NCBI GenBank assembly: GCA_022822725.1
Contig: JAJEAN010000007.1
Span: 383,435-447,434, forward strand
From: Candidatus Latescibacterota bacterium
GTDB taxonomy: Bacteria > JAAXHH01
Length of the DNA stretch: 64,000 nt
Direction of reading: 5' to 3'
Shown: in pieces, positions 25,067 to 34,357 of the stretch
Numbering within the stretch: position 1 is the first letter of the stretch
Layout of the letters: each line of letters starts with the position of its first letter
Position numbers and translations under genes: made by a program
Notes under the pieces: model-generated
The model's input: only the letters and a program-made list of their open reading frames with translations
Databases searched by the model: none
Told to the model about the DNA's origin: nothing

Positions 25067-26467
25067 ATGGTGGACAGATCCTACCTGTTCGACGATGACG
25101 CCATTCGCGACTTCATCGTAAACGGCTACCACGTGATCAGGGTGGACAAGCCGGTCGCGCTGCACGATGACATCTACGAGAAAACGAAGGCGATCATCGA
25201 CGAAGACGGGAATCCCGGGAACAACCTGTTGCCTCGCGTGCCCGAGATCCAGCAGGTCTACGACGATCCCGCGGTGCAGGGCGCGCTGACCAGCCTGCTC
25301 GGACCGGATTACGTCATGCACGCCCATCGCCACCCGCACGTCAATCCGCCGAACAGCCGGGGAGGCGCCTGGCACAAGGACAGTTACTGGGGTTACACCA
25401 AGGTACGGGATCACCACCCGCGCTGGATCATGGCCATGTACTATCCCCAGGACACCCCGGTGGAAATCGGCCCTACGGGGGTAATACCGGGCAGCCACTA
25501 CTTCGAGTCCCGTGAAGAGACTGTCGGCGGGAACGGTTCGGTCCCCGATGGATTCCCCGCAAGCGGCGAGGCCGGCACCGTAGCGATCATACATTTCGAT
25601 CTGTGGCACCGGGCTTTTCCGAACCAGACGGACAAGGTCCGGTACATGATGAAGTTCCAGTTTACGCGGATGTCGGAACCCGATCGTCCCTGGTGGAACA
25701 GGCAGCGCGAAGAAATCGACCTCGGCGGACTGTCGGAAGATCCCCGGGCAGCCATGTGGAGGAACATGTGGCACTGGCTCGCCGGAAACGGGTCGGCCGG
25801 GACCAGGCGGGAAGGTGGAGAGGACGTCGAGGCGCTCGCCGGCGACTTGACCCACAAGCTCGAACAGAAGCGCCTGCACGCGGCCTATACCCTGGCGGAG
25901 CGCGGGGAGGCCGCTCTCCCTCATCTGCTCGATGCAATCCAGCATGAACAGGACGAGGTCCGGCGGGAAGCGTGCTACGGGCTCGGTGCGCTGGGCGCCG
26001 CAGCCGTCGAACCGCTGGTCTCCCTGCTCGGGCACGGCGAAGAGCGGGTCCGGGGTTACGCGGTTTACGCCCTTGGAGACATCCGGCACGACAGCCCTTC
26101 GGTAGCGGCGCGCCTTGCGGGTCTTTCAGACGATCCATCGCCTTTTGTCCGCCAGAATCTGGCCGACGCCCTGGGCCAGATCAAGCTGGCCGCGGATACG
26201 GCCGTCCCCGCACTGGTCGGCATGATGAAGGACGAGGATGAGCAGGTGCGTTCCAGGAGCGCCTACGCGCTGGCCCGGTTCGGGGACGAAGCCCAGACGG
26301 CTATTCCGCATCTCGCTGACGCGTGCTACGATGAAAACCGGTACGTGCAGGGCCAGGCCGCCATCGCCCTGGAACAGATCGGCACGCCGGAAGCCCTGCG
26401 CACGCTGCTGCACTGGCTGCAGGCCTCGAGGTGGTGCCCCCTGACGACGGCGAAGAGTACGTTTTAG
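25067..26467 (+). CDS. Phytanoyl-CoA dioxygenase-like protein fused to C-terminal HEAT repeats
   Basis: A 466-residue two-part protein. Residues 1-245 form a PhyH-type Fe(II)/2OG oxygenase with H103 and D105 (WHKDSYWGY), H181 (HFDLWHRAF) and R192 (KVRYMMKFQF). Residues about 255-455 are at least five HEAT/PBS-lyase-type repeats (RREACYGLGALGAAAVEPLVSLL, VRGYAVYALGDI, VRQNLADALGQI, VRSRSAYALARFG). HEAT repeats usually mediate protein contact, so the dioxygenase may act on or dock to a protein. AAAGGAG lies about 10 bp before the ATG. The last residues are unrelated to the repeat. The substrate is unknown. Confidence 0.88.
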   Translation: MVDRSYLFDDDAIRDFIVNGYHVIRVDKPVALHDDIYEKTKAIIDEDGNPGNNLLPRVPEIQQVYDDPAVQGALTSLLGPDYVMHAHRHPHVNPPNSRGGAWHKDSYWGYTKVRDHHPRWIMAMYYPQDTPVEIGPTGVIPGSHYFESREETVGGNGSVPDGFPASGEAGTVAIIHFDLWHRAFPNQTDKVRYMMKFQFTRMSEPDRPWWNRQREEIDLGGLSEDPRAAMWRNMWHWLAGNGSAGTRREGGEDVEALAGDLTHKLEQKRLHAAYTLAERGEAALPHLLDAIQHEQDEVRREACYGLGALGAAAVEPLVSLLGHGEERVRGYAVYALGDIRHDSPSVAARLAGLSDDPSPFVRQNLADALGQIKLAADTAVPALVGMMKDEDEQVRSRSAYALARFGDEAQTAIPHLADACYDENRYVQGQAAIALEQIGTPEALRTLLHWLQASRWCPLTTAKSTF

Positions 26468-26484
26468 CGGACGATTCCCGCCCG

Positions 26485-28425
26485 CTACCAGTCGTGTATC
26501 ATGTGGCCCTGGCCGGGATAGAACAGGGCGTCCGCGATGAAGGACAGGACGATGCCCAGGGTATACCCGAGCAGCACGCCCAGGAAGAACCGCTGGCCCG
26601 TGCGGTAGGCGCCGGTCCCCACTTTCAGCAGGATGAACTTGGCGAGCCAGGCGAGGAACACTGACAGGATCGAGTCCCGGATATTGCTGGCGAAGCAGAT
26701 GGCGAATCCCACCGGGGCAAGGGGCCACCAGACCAACCAGTGCCTGAGTTTGAGCAGGACCAGGAAGATGGCCGCGCCCGCCGCCATGAACCAGGGCTCG
26801 TTCTGTCCCAGGGACAGCGGGTTCTTCATCCAGGTCACGATCTGGTCGTAGTAATCTATGTTGAGTCCACCGAAGGCGCCCCCGCCGAAGTTGTATGCCC
26901 CGACCGCATATCCCGACTGTATCGAGTAGGACAGCGCCGTGACCATGCTCACCAGGAAGGTGGCGGTGAGCACGAGCAGCAGCCCCTTCTTCCGCGGCCA
27001 GAATCCGTCCGTCAGGCGGTCGGCCAGCACGACCGATCCCATCCCCAGTCCGCGCCAGTTCCGCGCGTAGGCGCTCGCCAGTCCCAGTGACGTGAGACTC
27101 GGCCCCGGCACGTTCCCGGATCCCAGGGACAGCACCGTGATCTGGTGCGCGTTCACGGGCAGGTCGAGGAACACCACGCCCGTCTCCGCGATGACCTTCG
27201 TGGTACCGAAGTACAGGATGAACAGGAAGGCCAGGAACACCGCCATTACGGGCAGGGACAGACCGGACTGGTACAGCCAGGCGCAGATGAAGGCGGATCC
27301 CAGCAGCAACCCGATCACGGCGGTCCGGTAGGATACGAGTTCTTTTGAATCGTCCGGTCCGGCATCCTTTCCGAACGCTTTTCGGAGTACCCCGGACAGA
27401 TGCCGCCTCGCGGTCCAGAGGCTGTACCCCACGTACACGAGGAACCCGCCGAAAAACTGCGCGTTGACGCCGCCGCTGCCGCCGGGACCGCTGCTGGCCG
27501 TGTTGAGGCCGATGTAGTTCAGCGCGCCGATCTCGAAAAGGCCCAGCATGAAGAAGACCCAGATGCTCAGGAGGATGTCGACATTGATGAAGTATCCGAA
27601 GCAGAGCATGTAGGGGCTGATGCGCAAGGGGATGGAGGGGAACATCGGGCTCAGCTGCAGCGGTGTTTCGAAGAAGGTGCCCACGGGCAGCTGCGGCACG
27701 ACCAGGGCGAAGGAGAAGATGTTCCAGATCGCAATGGCCAGCGCGAGGCCGAACCCGGTCTGGAAGAGGCGGTCGTAGACCAGATTCGGCCAGCGGCCGG
27801 GCGACTGGTCCCCGGCGATGAGCTCCAGGGGGACCTGCACGAGGGGAAAGGTGAGCCGCTCGTATTCGACCCACTGCTTCCGGAATATGGTCGCCACGCA
27901 GGCGCCGACGACGAAGATGGCCACGAAAAAGCTCATCCACCAGGCGACGGGCACGATCCAGGGCGACCAGGGCATGGTCCCGCCCGGCGGCACTCCTTCG
28001 TAGAACCACCCCATGGCGTTGTTCTGGTTGCTCGCCACGAGCCATCCCGGCAGATAGGGGTGGAACAGCTCCGCCCACTGGTTCTCGGGCTGGGCGAAAT
28101 AGAAGGGCGTCGAAATGATGGTCAGGAAGTAAGATACGAAGGCCTTGCCGGGTATGAGGCTCGAAATGAGCAGGATGCAAAAGATCAGCGCCAGCTCGCG
28201 GCCGGTGAAGGCGGCTTGTCGGGCGATGCCCCGGACGAAGGGATTGTATACGAATACGACGAGCAGAAACAGGGCCAGGGCGGAGATGGGCAGGTGGGCC
28301 ACCGACATGCGGGACGAGTGCAGGATATAGGTCCCGTAGGTCACCCAGATGTTGAGGACGATGGCCAGGACCAGCCCCGTGGCGAGGGACCGGGTCGTGA
28401 TTACGGAGTCTGGCGTTCCTGCCAC
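26485..28425 (-). CDS. Large OPT-like multipass membrane protein (DUF6785/DUF6784 type)
   Basis: About 646 residues with 14 or more predicted helices, no signal peptide and no ATPase domain. It resembles the OPT/peptide-transporter-like proteins common in uncultured marine lineages; related architecture appears in the incomplete gene at 62153-64000. Distinctive segments are VFVYNPFVRGIARQAAFTGRELALIF, WVEYERLTFPLVQVPLELI and NFGGGAFGGLNIDYYDQIVTWM. The start is uncertain: GTG at 28425 has GGAGG 4 bp upstream, while an ATG at 28482 has no SD and lies deeper inside the sulfatase gene. It overlaps the sulfatase 3' end by 25 bp, so coupling is likely. Possible importer of the sulfatase product. 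Confidence 0.75.
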   Translation of the reverse strand: MAGTPDSVITTRSLATGLVLAIVLNIWVTYGTYILHSSRMSVAHLPISALALFLLVVFVYNPFVRGIARQAAFTGRELALIFCILLISSLIPGKAFVSYFLTIISTPFYFAQPENQWAELFHPYLPGWLVASNQNNAMGWFYEGVPPGGTMPWSPWIVPVAWWMSFFVAIFVVGACVATIFRKQWVEYERLTFPLVQVPLELIAGDQSPGRWPNLVYDRLFQTGFGLALAIAIWNIFSFALVVPQLPVGTFFETPLQLSPMFPSIPLRISPYMLCFGYFINVDILLSIWVFFMLGLFEIGALNYIGLNTASSGPGGSGGVNAQFFGGFLVYVGYSLWTARRHLSGVLRKAFGKDAGPDDSKELVSYRTAVIGLLLGSAFICAWLYQSGLSLPVMAVFLAFLFILYFGTTKVIAETGVVFLDLPVNAHQITVLSLGSGNVPGPSLTSLGLASAYARNWRGLGMGSVVLADRLTDGFWPRKKGLLLVLTATFLVSMVTALSYSIQSGYAVGAYNFGGGAFGGLNIDYYDQIVTWMKNPLSLGQNEPWFMAAGAAIFLVLLKLRHWLVWWPLAPVGFAICFASNIRDSILSVFLAWLAKFILLKVGTGAYRTGQRFFLGVLLGYTLGIVLSFIADALFYPGQGHMIHDW

Positions 28426-29750
28426 ACGACCTCCATGGGATCGGGGATGGCGTAGGGCTTGACCCGCTGTTCGTGAAGCCATTCCGACAAGTGGTGATCC
28501 ATGCTGTGCAGGATCTCCGGCTCGTTATCGGCCAGGTTACGCGTCTGGCAGGGGTCGCTTCCCATATCATACAGGGCCACCGGGTCGAACCGGTATCCGA
28601 AGTCGTCGTAGGTCCGGATCATGAGATGCCCGGGTGTCCGCACCGCACGCTGCAGCGTGTACAGGCCGTGTCCCCAGACCAGGTAGTCGTGCAGGCGGCA
28701 TTGTCCCGTGGCGAGTCCGTCCGCGAAGGACCGGCCGTCATAGTATTCCGGCACTTCGCCGCCGGCCAGTTCGATCAGCGTGGCGCTCAAGTCCACGTTG
28801 TAGAGCAGATCGCCGCAGGAGGACCCGGGCGGCGTTACGCCCGGCCACTTGACGATCAGCGGGATACGGTGTATGCATTCGTCGGCGCATACGTGATCGC
28901 CGTAGACACCGTGTTCCCCCATGGCCTCGCCGTGGTCCGCCGAGACGATGACCGCCGTGTCGTCCAGGTCGCCCAGTGCGTCCAGCACCTGCTGTACGTG
29001 ATGGTCGGTGTACCGGATCTCCGCGTCGTATCCGGTCACCATGTGATTCAGGTCGTCCGCGTTCCGGATTGCGTCCGGCATGTTCGGTGTGGGACTCGGC
29101 CGGTCCCCGGGAAAGAGATGGGACGCGGTGAACCAGCCGTCGATGTCCCGGTGGCCGGCTATCGCTGCTTCGTCGGGCCAGTCCACCGCGGTCGGATGGG
29201 CCGCAATGCGGTCGAACCACTCGCGGGGCGCTTCGTAAACCCGGTGCGGGTCCCAGTAGTTGATGTAGAGGAAGAAATCGTCCCGGCCGCCGTTCGCCGC
29301 GATCCAGCGCAGCACGGCCTCGTTGACTTCGTCCGCCGTCTCCGATCCCGTCTTCAGGTTGGGCGAATGAAACTCCGACCAGCCCAGCCCGAACCAGGTC
29401 GCGCAGTGCCTGGTGGGGAAGTTGGAGAAGCAGACGGTGTCGTATCCGTGCTGGCGCAGCCTTCTCTGCACCAGCTGGTTCCGCTCGTCGGGCCCGCCGT
29501 AGCGCTGTTCGAGTATCTGCAGCTTCGAAGCGGGACCGCCGTGGGTCACCACGCCGTTGTTGATCCCGAAACGGCCGGTGATCCAGCCGTGCCTCGAGGG
29601 CATGCAGGGGGAGTCCGCGCAGTAATACCGGTCGAACCGCATGCCCTGCGCGGCGATCTCGTCGATGGCGGGCGAGGTGGGACGGCCATATCCGTAGCAA
29701 CCCAGGTGATCTGGCCTCAGACTGTCGATGTCGAAATAGACGATGCGCAA
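28401..29750 (-). CDS. Sulfatase (type I, formylglycine-dependent)
   Basis: Arylsulfatase/alkaline-phosphatase-superfamily enzyme of 449 residues that removes sulfate esters. The CxPSR signature is at C49-R53 (CMPSRHGWITGR), Cys49 being the residue converted to formylglycine. Metal ligands are in FDIDSLRPDHLGCYG and VSADHGEAMGEHG. There is no signal peptide, so the enzyme is probably cytosolic unless the start lies elsewhere; the TTG at 29750 lacks a clear SD. The maturase is not in the window. It lies between the oxoacid oxidoreductase and the OPT-like transporter on the same strand. Confidence 0.92.
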   Translation of the reverse strand: MRIVYFDIDSLRPDHLGCYGYGRPTSPAIDEIAAQGMRFDRYYCADSPCMPSRHGWITGRFGINNGVVTHGGPASKLQILEQRYGGPDERNQLVQRRLRQHGYDTVCFSNFPTRHCATWFGLGWSEFHSPNLKTGSETADEVNEAVLRWIAANGGRDDFFLYINYWDPHRVYEAPREWFDRIAAHPTAVDWPDEAAIAGHRDIDGWFTASHLFPGDRPSPTPNMPDAIRNADDLNHMVTGYDAEIRYTDHHVQQVLDALGDLDDTAVIVSADHGEAMGEHGVYGDHVCADECIHRIPLIVKWPGVTPPGSSCGDLLYNVDLSATLIELAGGEVPEYYDGRSFADGLATGQCRLHDYLVWGHGLYTLQRAVRTPGHLMIRTYDDFGYRFDPVALYDMGSDPCQTRNLADNEPEILHSMDHHLSEWLHEQRVKPYAIPDPMEVVWQERQTP

Positions 29751-29787
29751 GGAGGGTTACCGGAATCCTGGGTATGAAGGAAAACCG

Positions 29788-31140
29788 CTACGCGGCTACG
29801 GCCTTGTCGATGATGACCTTCATCTTGTCGCCGTGCTTGTGGCGGCTCGCGGCTTCTGCAAGGGCTTCGATGGGCAGGAATCCATTGTCCTGGAGCCAGA
29901 ACGCGATGGCGGCCAGGGCGGCGCCTTTCGACCCACCTGTCTTCCGGAAGTCCCGGGTCACCAGGTCGGGCGGACCGGGCAGACCGGATGCACCGGTCGG
30001 ACCGTTCGGACCAGTAGCGCCGTTCGCGCCGGTCGCACCGTTCGCGCCGATCTCGCCGTTCGCGCCGATCTCGCCGGCCAGTTCCGCAAGCTCGGGACCG
30101 AGCTTCGTGTCCGCGATCACCAGGGTATGTGCGCCGATGCGTGACCGCACTTTGTCCAGCCCGTCCTGCGAAATGACGATCATGATGTCGGGACAGTCGA
30201 TCCCGGTGTAGTGGATCGGCTGTCGGGACAGGATAACCTCCGCGACGGAGAACCCGGTGCCGATGGTGATGGGATAGTCGCCCTTCTTGGTGGCGGAAAG
30301 TCCCGCGGTGATCCCCGCCGTGGAGAGCAGGTCCCCCGCGGACTGGATGGCTTCGCCGGCCGAGCCCGCAACGATGATCTCCAGGCGGCCTTCGAGCGGC
30401 GCCTCGCAGGTGCGCTCGATCGGTTTCATTCCATCCAGCAGGGACCGGCCGGACACCCTGTGCGGCAGGCCGACCGTGCGCGGGTTCCTCGTCACCACGC
30501 TTTCGTAGTCTGCCGTATCGTGGAGCTCCTGGACCTTCCGCATGCCGTACGCCGGGCACATTTCAACGATTTCGATAAGCGAGAACCCCGGCGTGGACAG
30601 GGCCTCCTTCCAGAGCTCGGCCGTGTCCTTACCGATGAACGTCCGTGCGGTGTAGGCCGCGCCGGCGTTGTGGGCCAGCGCGCAGATGTCGTATCCAGGC
30701 ACGGCCGACTCGGGCCGGTCAGGCTCCTTGAACTCGGTGGAGGACAGCCCGCTGGTCTGGCCGCCCGTCATGCCGTAGACCATGTTGTTCTGCACGACGA
30801 GGGTGAGGTCCAGGTTGTGCCGGGCCGCTTCGAGCAGGTGCTGCAGTCCGATCGTAGCTCCGCCGTCACCCTGCAGGGCGATGATCTTCTTTTCAGGATG
30901 CTCGAGGCCCATGCGGATGCCCATGGCCAGGGCGACCGCCCGTCCGTGAAGCCCGTGAATCGTATGGCAGGTCAGCAGCGGGTCCACGAGCCCCGTGCAG
31001 CCGATGTCGCTCACCACGATGACGTCGAGGGGGTGCAGGCCCAGGTCCGCCAGTGCCTTGCTCATGGACTTGTTGGCGACCGTATGACCACAGCCGGGGC
31101 AGTAGGGCATCTTCAGGTCGTTCAGGATGGTTTCCTGCAT
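29788..31140 (-). CDS. 2-Oxoacid:ferredoxin oxidoreductase, fused beta and gamma subunits
   Basis: A 450-residue fusion. Residues 1-215 are the thiamine-diphosphate beta subunit (YCPGCGH, IGCTGL, ALQGDGGATIGLQHLLEAARHNLDL with the NNMVYGMTGGQ loop). Residues about 240-440 are the gamma subunit (IIVAGSAGEAIQSAGDLL, KKGDYPITIG, CPDIMIVISQDGLDK). Inside gamma is a 12-triplet Gly-X-Y collagen-like stretch at residues 356-391. The complex converts a 2-oxoacid plus CoA into acyl-CoA, CO2 and reduced ferredoxin. The ATG has GGAAGGAG 8 bp upstream and overlaps the alpha gene by 19 bp. No delta ferredoxin subunit is adjacent. The substrate is unknown. Confidence 0.9.
   Translation of the reverse strand: MQETILNDLKMPYCPGCGHTVANKSMSKALADLGLHPLDVIVVSDIGCTGLVDPLLTCHTIHGLHGRAVALAMGIRMGLEHPEKKIIALQGDGGATIGLQHLLEAARHNLDLTLVVQNNMVYGMTGGQTSGLSSTEFKEPDRPESAVPGYDICALAHNAGAAYTARTFIGKDTAELWKEALSTPGFSLIEIVEMCPAYGMRKVQELHDTADYESVVTRNPRTVGLPHRVSGRSLLDGMKPIERTCEAPLEGRLEIIVAGSAGEAIQSAGDLLSTAGITAGLSATKKGDYPITIGTGFSVAEVILSRQPIHYTGIDCPDIMIVISQDGLDKVRSRIGAHTLVIADTKLGPELAELAGEIGANGEIGANGATGANGATGPNGPTGASGLPGPPDLVTRDFRKTGGSKGAALAAIAFWLQDNGFLPIEALAEAASRHKHGDKMKVIIDKAVAA
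29968..30075. repeat. In-frame 9/18-bp repeats encoding a collagen-like Gly-X-Y tract
   Basis: Twelve consecutive Gly-X-Y triplets, opening GEIGANGEIGANG and ending GLPGPP, are encoded by imperfect 9-bp and 18-bp repeats. The first two 18-bp units (30040-30075) are identical. The tract lies inside the gamma domain of the oxoacid oxidoreductase, between TKLGPELAELA and TRDFRKTGGSKGAA. Confidence 0.92.
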
Positions 31141-32255
31141 TGCCTTACTCCTTCCGCGATCTCCTGCGGGGCGATCATGTGGCCGATTTTGTTGACGCCG
31201 TGTATCCGGTCGTGCCGCCGGTTTCCGTAGAGCAGTTCCCGCAGCAGGCCGACGATGTTCTCCTCGACGACGACGACGTTCCGGTATGCCTCGAGCAGTT
31301 CGTAGATGCGCGGCGTTACGGGCAGCAGCGTCTTCATGACCAGGAGCGAAACGGGTTCTCCGCCCGCCCGCAGCAGGCCGACGGCCTCCCGGGCGGCCTC
31401 CGCCGAAATGCCGTAGGTCAGGATGACCGTATCGGCGCCTTCCTCCCGGTCATGGTCGAAATAGGTGTATTCATCGATGCTATCTTCGATCTTGTTCTTG
31501 AGCCGCTCTGTATTGTCCAGGGCCTCGGGGCTGTTCTTCTGGGTGATGCCATCCATGTCGTGCGTCGATGCGTTCAGCCGGACCTGGTGCAGTTCGTTGC
31601 CCAGGGGCAGAAAGGGCGGCGCGAGACTTCCATTTACCCCGTAGGTCTTGTATTCCCCGTTCCCTTCGTGCATGTGGCGTTCGGCGCGTTCGATTTCCTT
31701 CAGGCCGGAAATGTCCATGTTCTGGTTGGTCATGACCATTTCCTTCGAGGTCAACAATACCACCGGGGTGCGGAGGTTTACCGCCGTGTGCACGCTGGCC
31801 GCGGCCATGTCCCAGCAGTCGTTCAGGTTCGAAGGGCAGAACACCGGGAGCGAATACCCCCCGGAGATGCATCCCCGCAGCAGGAGCAGGTCCCCCTGGC
31901 CGCTCGTCGTGGCCGACCCGGTGCTCGGACCCAGGCGCTGGGCGAGAATGATGACCATGGGCAGTTCCATCATGAAGGACATGTTGATCGATTCGATCAT
32001 CAGGGCGAAGCCGGGAAAAGCCGAGGCCGTGACGGGGAACACGCCCGATGAGGAAAACCCGGCGGCCCATTGAAGCGCGGTGATTTCGTCCGGCGCCTCG
32101 AGGGCGATGGGGATGCGCTGCCTGGCGCCCGTGAAGAGCCAGTTGACGGGGGTGATGGGATACCCGATGTAGGCGCCCGCGCCGGCCCGGGCCATCGCCT
32201 CGATGATCAGCCTGGACCCGTCCAGGAAGACCATGCGTTCGTTAACGGTCGTCAT
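31122..32255 (-). CDS. 2-Oxoacid:ferredoxin oxidoreductase alpha subunit
   Basis: About 377 residues from ATG 32255, GGGAG upstream. It has the pyrimidine-binding GYPITP motif near the N-terminus (YIGYPITPVNWLF) and APDEITALQWAAGFSSSGVFPVTASAFPG. LGPSTGSATTSGQGDLLLLRG and the C-terminal domain II segment VVVVEENIVGLLRELLYG follow. It forms the alpha chain with the beta-gamma fusion immediately downstream. Gamma is not fused here, unlike KorA proteins of the gamma-alpha type. The start overlaps the 3' end of the Fe-S oxidoreductase gene by 14 bp, so the genes are tightly linked. Confidence 0.9.
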   Translation of the reverse strand: MTTVNERMVFLDGSRLIIEAMARAGAGAYIGYPITPVNWLFTGARQRIPIALEAPDEITALQWAAGFSSSGVFPVTASAFPGFALMIESINMSFMMELPMVIILAQRLGPSTGSATTSGQGDLLLLRGCISGGYSLPVFCPSNLNDCWDMAAASVHTAVNLRTPVVLLTSKEMVMTNQNMDISGLKEIERAERHMHEGNGEYKTYGVNGSLAPPFLPLGNELHQVRLNASTHDMDGITQKNSPEALDNTERLKNKIEDSIDEYTYFDHDREEGADTVILTYGISAEAAREAVGLLRAGGEPVSLLVMKTLLPVTPRIYELLEAYRNVVVVEENIVGLLRELLYGNRRHDRIHGVNKIGHMIAPQEIAEGVRQCRKPS

Positions 32256-34299
32256 GGCGCTCCCGCTCCCTCTCCCTTTGCTGCTCATCTTGAATGGATT
32301 CCGCCACGATTTCGGCGATGTCCCGGACCCGCATGGGTTCGCCGGCCCGCTTGTTGGCGTCGTTCATCATCCTGGCGCAGAAGGGACAGCCCACGGCCAG
32401 GGTGTCGGCCCCGGTTTCCCAGGCTTCCAGGAAGCGATGGTCGCTGACCGCCTCCCTGCCTTCCTCTTCTTCTTTCCAGACCTGTGCGCCGCCCGCGCCG
32501 CAGCAGAATGACCGGTTCCTGTTCCGGGCCATTTCAACCAGGGAGGGCCGGGTTGCCGCCAGCGCCTGGCGGGGGGCTTCGTATACACCGCCGTGGCGGC
32601 CCAGGTAACACGGATCGTGATAGGTGGTGCGCGTTCCGTCACGCCCCGGCAATGCGAGCCTGCCCGCCTTCGCCAGTTCGCCGATCAGTTGCGTGTGGTG
32701 CATGACCTCGTAACGGCCGCCCAGCGCGCCGTATTCGTTCCCGAGGGTATGCAGGCAGTGGGGGCAACCCGTGACGATTTTCTTCCGGCCGGCGCCCGCG
32801 GCGTTCAAGGTCTCGATGTTCCCCTCGGCTGAGATACTGAAAAGATACTCGTTTCCGGCCCTTCGCGCCAGATCTCCCGTACAGGATTCGTCGTTCCCCA
32901 GCACGGCAAAGTCCACGCCCGCCCGGTGCAGGACCGTGGCGATGGACCGCGCCGTGTCCCGGGCGCCGGGGTCGAAGGCGCCGGCGCAGCCGACCCAGAA
33001 CAGCACGTCGTAGTCCGGATGCTCCGCGACGGTGGACACCTTGAAGTCCAGAGATTCGGTCCATTCCATCCGGTCGCCCGCCATCTGCCAGGGATTGCCG
33101 TTCCGTTCGATCCCGGTGAAGGCGCCTTTCAATTCATTGGGAAACGCGCTCTCCATCAGCACCTGGTTCCGGCGCATGGCGAGGATATCGAACATGGGTT
33201 CATTGCCGACGGGACAGGCCTCCGTGCAGGCTCCGCAGGCTGTGCAGGCCCAGAGGGCGCTTTCGCTCATGGCGTAGCCCAGCATCGGCTCCGTGTCTTC
33301 CCCGCCCGTCGCCAGGGATTTCATGTGGTTGCGAAGGTGATACCGCTTGTTCACCTCCAGGGCCGCGGGAGACAGTTCCTTGCCCGTGGCATAGGCCGGG
33401 CAGGCATCCTGGCACCGGTTGCACATGATGCAGGCGAAGGCGTCCGTGATATGGGTCCGGTCCAGGTCGGTGATCCGGCCAGCGCCGAACTGCTCGATGG
33501 ACTCGTCTTCGAAATCCAGGACATCCAGCGTGCCCGGACTGGTCCGTTCAGGGGCGGTCATCAGGTTGAAGGGGCCCATGAACAGGTGGGCGTGTTTCGA
33601 AAAGGGGAACCAGGGCAGGAAGGCCAGCACCAGGCCGATGGCGATCCACCAGCTGGCGTGCAGGCCGAAATCCAGGAAGGAGGGCGCCAGGCCCGTCCAG
33701 AGTCCGGCCGCCAGCGCAGCGACCGGTTGCCAGGGGTCCGGTCCGTGGATGGCGATGTCGAAGGATGCGCCCAGTAGCCGGAAGCCTACGTGGCCGAGGA
33801 TGAAGCACCCCACGATCAGGGAATCCCGCCTGATGCCGTCGGCTGCCCGGGGGTGCAGTTTGACGTTTGGCGCGACGGCGAGGTCCGTGGACTTCACGAT
33901 GAACCTGCGGATGAGCAAGGCGGCCATGCCGGCGAGCGCGGCCAGGGTCATGAGATCGACGAGCAGGCGGTAGGCCTGGCCGGCGGCGGCATGCTCCAGA
34001 AAAACGAAGCCGGTAACCATGCCTTCCAGCACGTCCACCAGGTTGACCGCCATGTAGAGGATGAATCCCCACGCGATCCCCGTGTGCGCGAGAGAGACCA
34101 GTGGCCGGTTACGGATCATGTTGTTCTGGCCGGCCAGGGCCTTGATGCCGGTCAACAGCCGGCCTGGAAGACCATCCCAGGCAAGGCGGCCCCTGCCCCG
34201 CTTGATCGTCCTGATCATGCGCCTGAAGGTAACGGATGCCAGGTACAGCGAGACGGCCGCAAGGATGGCGAAGAGGATCTTTTCGTAGGGAGTAAGCAT
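32242..34299 (-). CDS. Membrane-anchored heterodisulfide-reductase-type Fe-S oxidoreductase (ETF-linked)
   Basis: A 685-residue protein: an N-terminal NarI-like membrane domain of about five helices (residues 1-260), two [4Fe-4S] motifs (CIMCNRCQDACP and CTACGACTEACPVG), then two CCG domains (VGCAGAFD to CPHCLHTLGNEYG, and HDPCYLGRHGGVY with FCCGAGGAQ to CPFCARMM). This architecture is typical of proteins encoded next to EtfAB and thought to pass ETF electrons to the quinone pool. It is directly downstream of etfA. The last 10 residues (RERERERHDDR) overlap the alpha-subunit start. Confidence 0.92.
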   Translation of the reverse strand: MLTPYEKILFAILAAVSLYLASVTFRRMIRTIKRGRGRLAWDGLPGRLLTGIKALAGQNNMIRNRPLVSLAHTGIAWGFILYMAVNLVDVLEGMVTGFVFLEHAAAGQAYRLLVDLMTLAALAGMAALLIRRFIVKSTDLAVAPNVKLHPRAADGIRRDSLIVGCFILGHVGFRLLGASFDIAIHGPDPWQPVAALAAGLWTGLAPSFLDFGLHASWWIAIGLVLAFLPWFPFSKHAHLFMGPFNLMTAPERTSPGTLDVLDFEDESIEQFGAGRITDLDRTHITDAFACIMCNRCQDACPAYATGKELSPAALEVNKRYHLRNHMKSLATGGEDTEPMLGYAMSESALWACTACGACTEACPVGNEPMFDILAMRRNQVLMESAFPNELKGAFTGIERNGNPWQMAGDRMEWTESLDFKVSTVAEHPDYDVLFWVGCAGAFDPGARDTARSIATVLHRAGVDFAVLGNDESCTGDLARRAGNEYLFSISAEGNIETLNAAGAGRKKIVTGCPHCLHTLGNEYGALGGRYEVMHHTQLIGELAKAGRLALPGRDGTRTTYHDPCYLGRHGGVYEAPRQALAATRPSLVEMARNRNRSFCCGAGGAQVWKEEEEGREAVSDHRFLEAWETGADTLAVGCPFCARMMNDANKRAGEPMRVRDIAEIVAESIQDEQQRERERERHDDR

Positions 34300-34357
34300 C
34301 GGCGTCCCGCGATCACATAGTGCCGCCGAAGGAAGACGCGATGCAAGGCGCGCCGGG

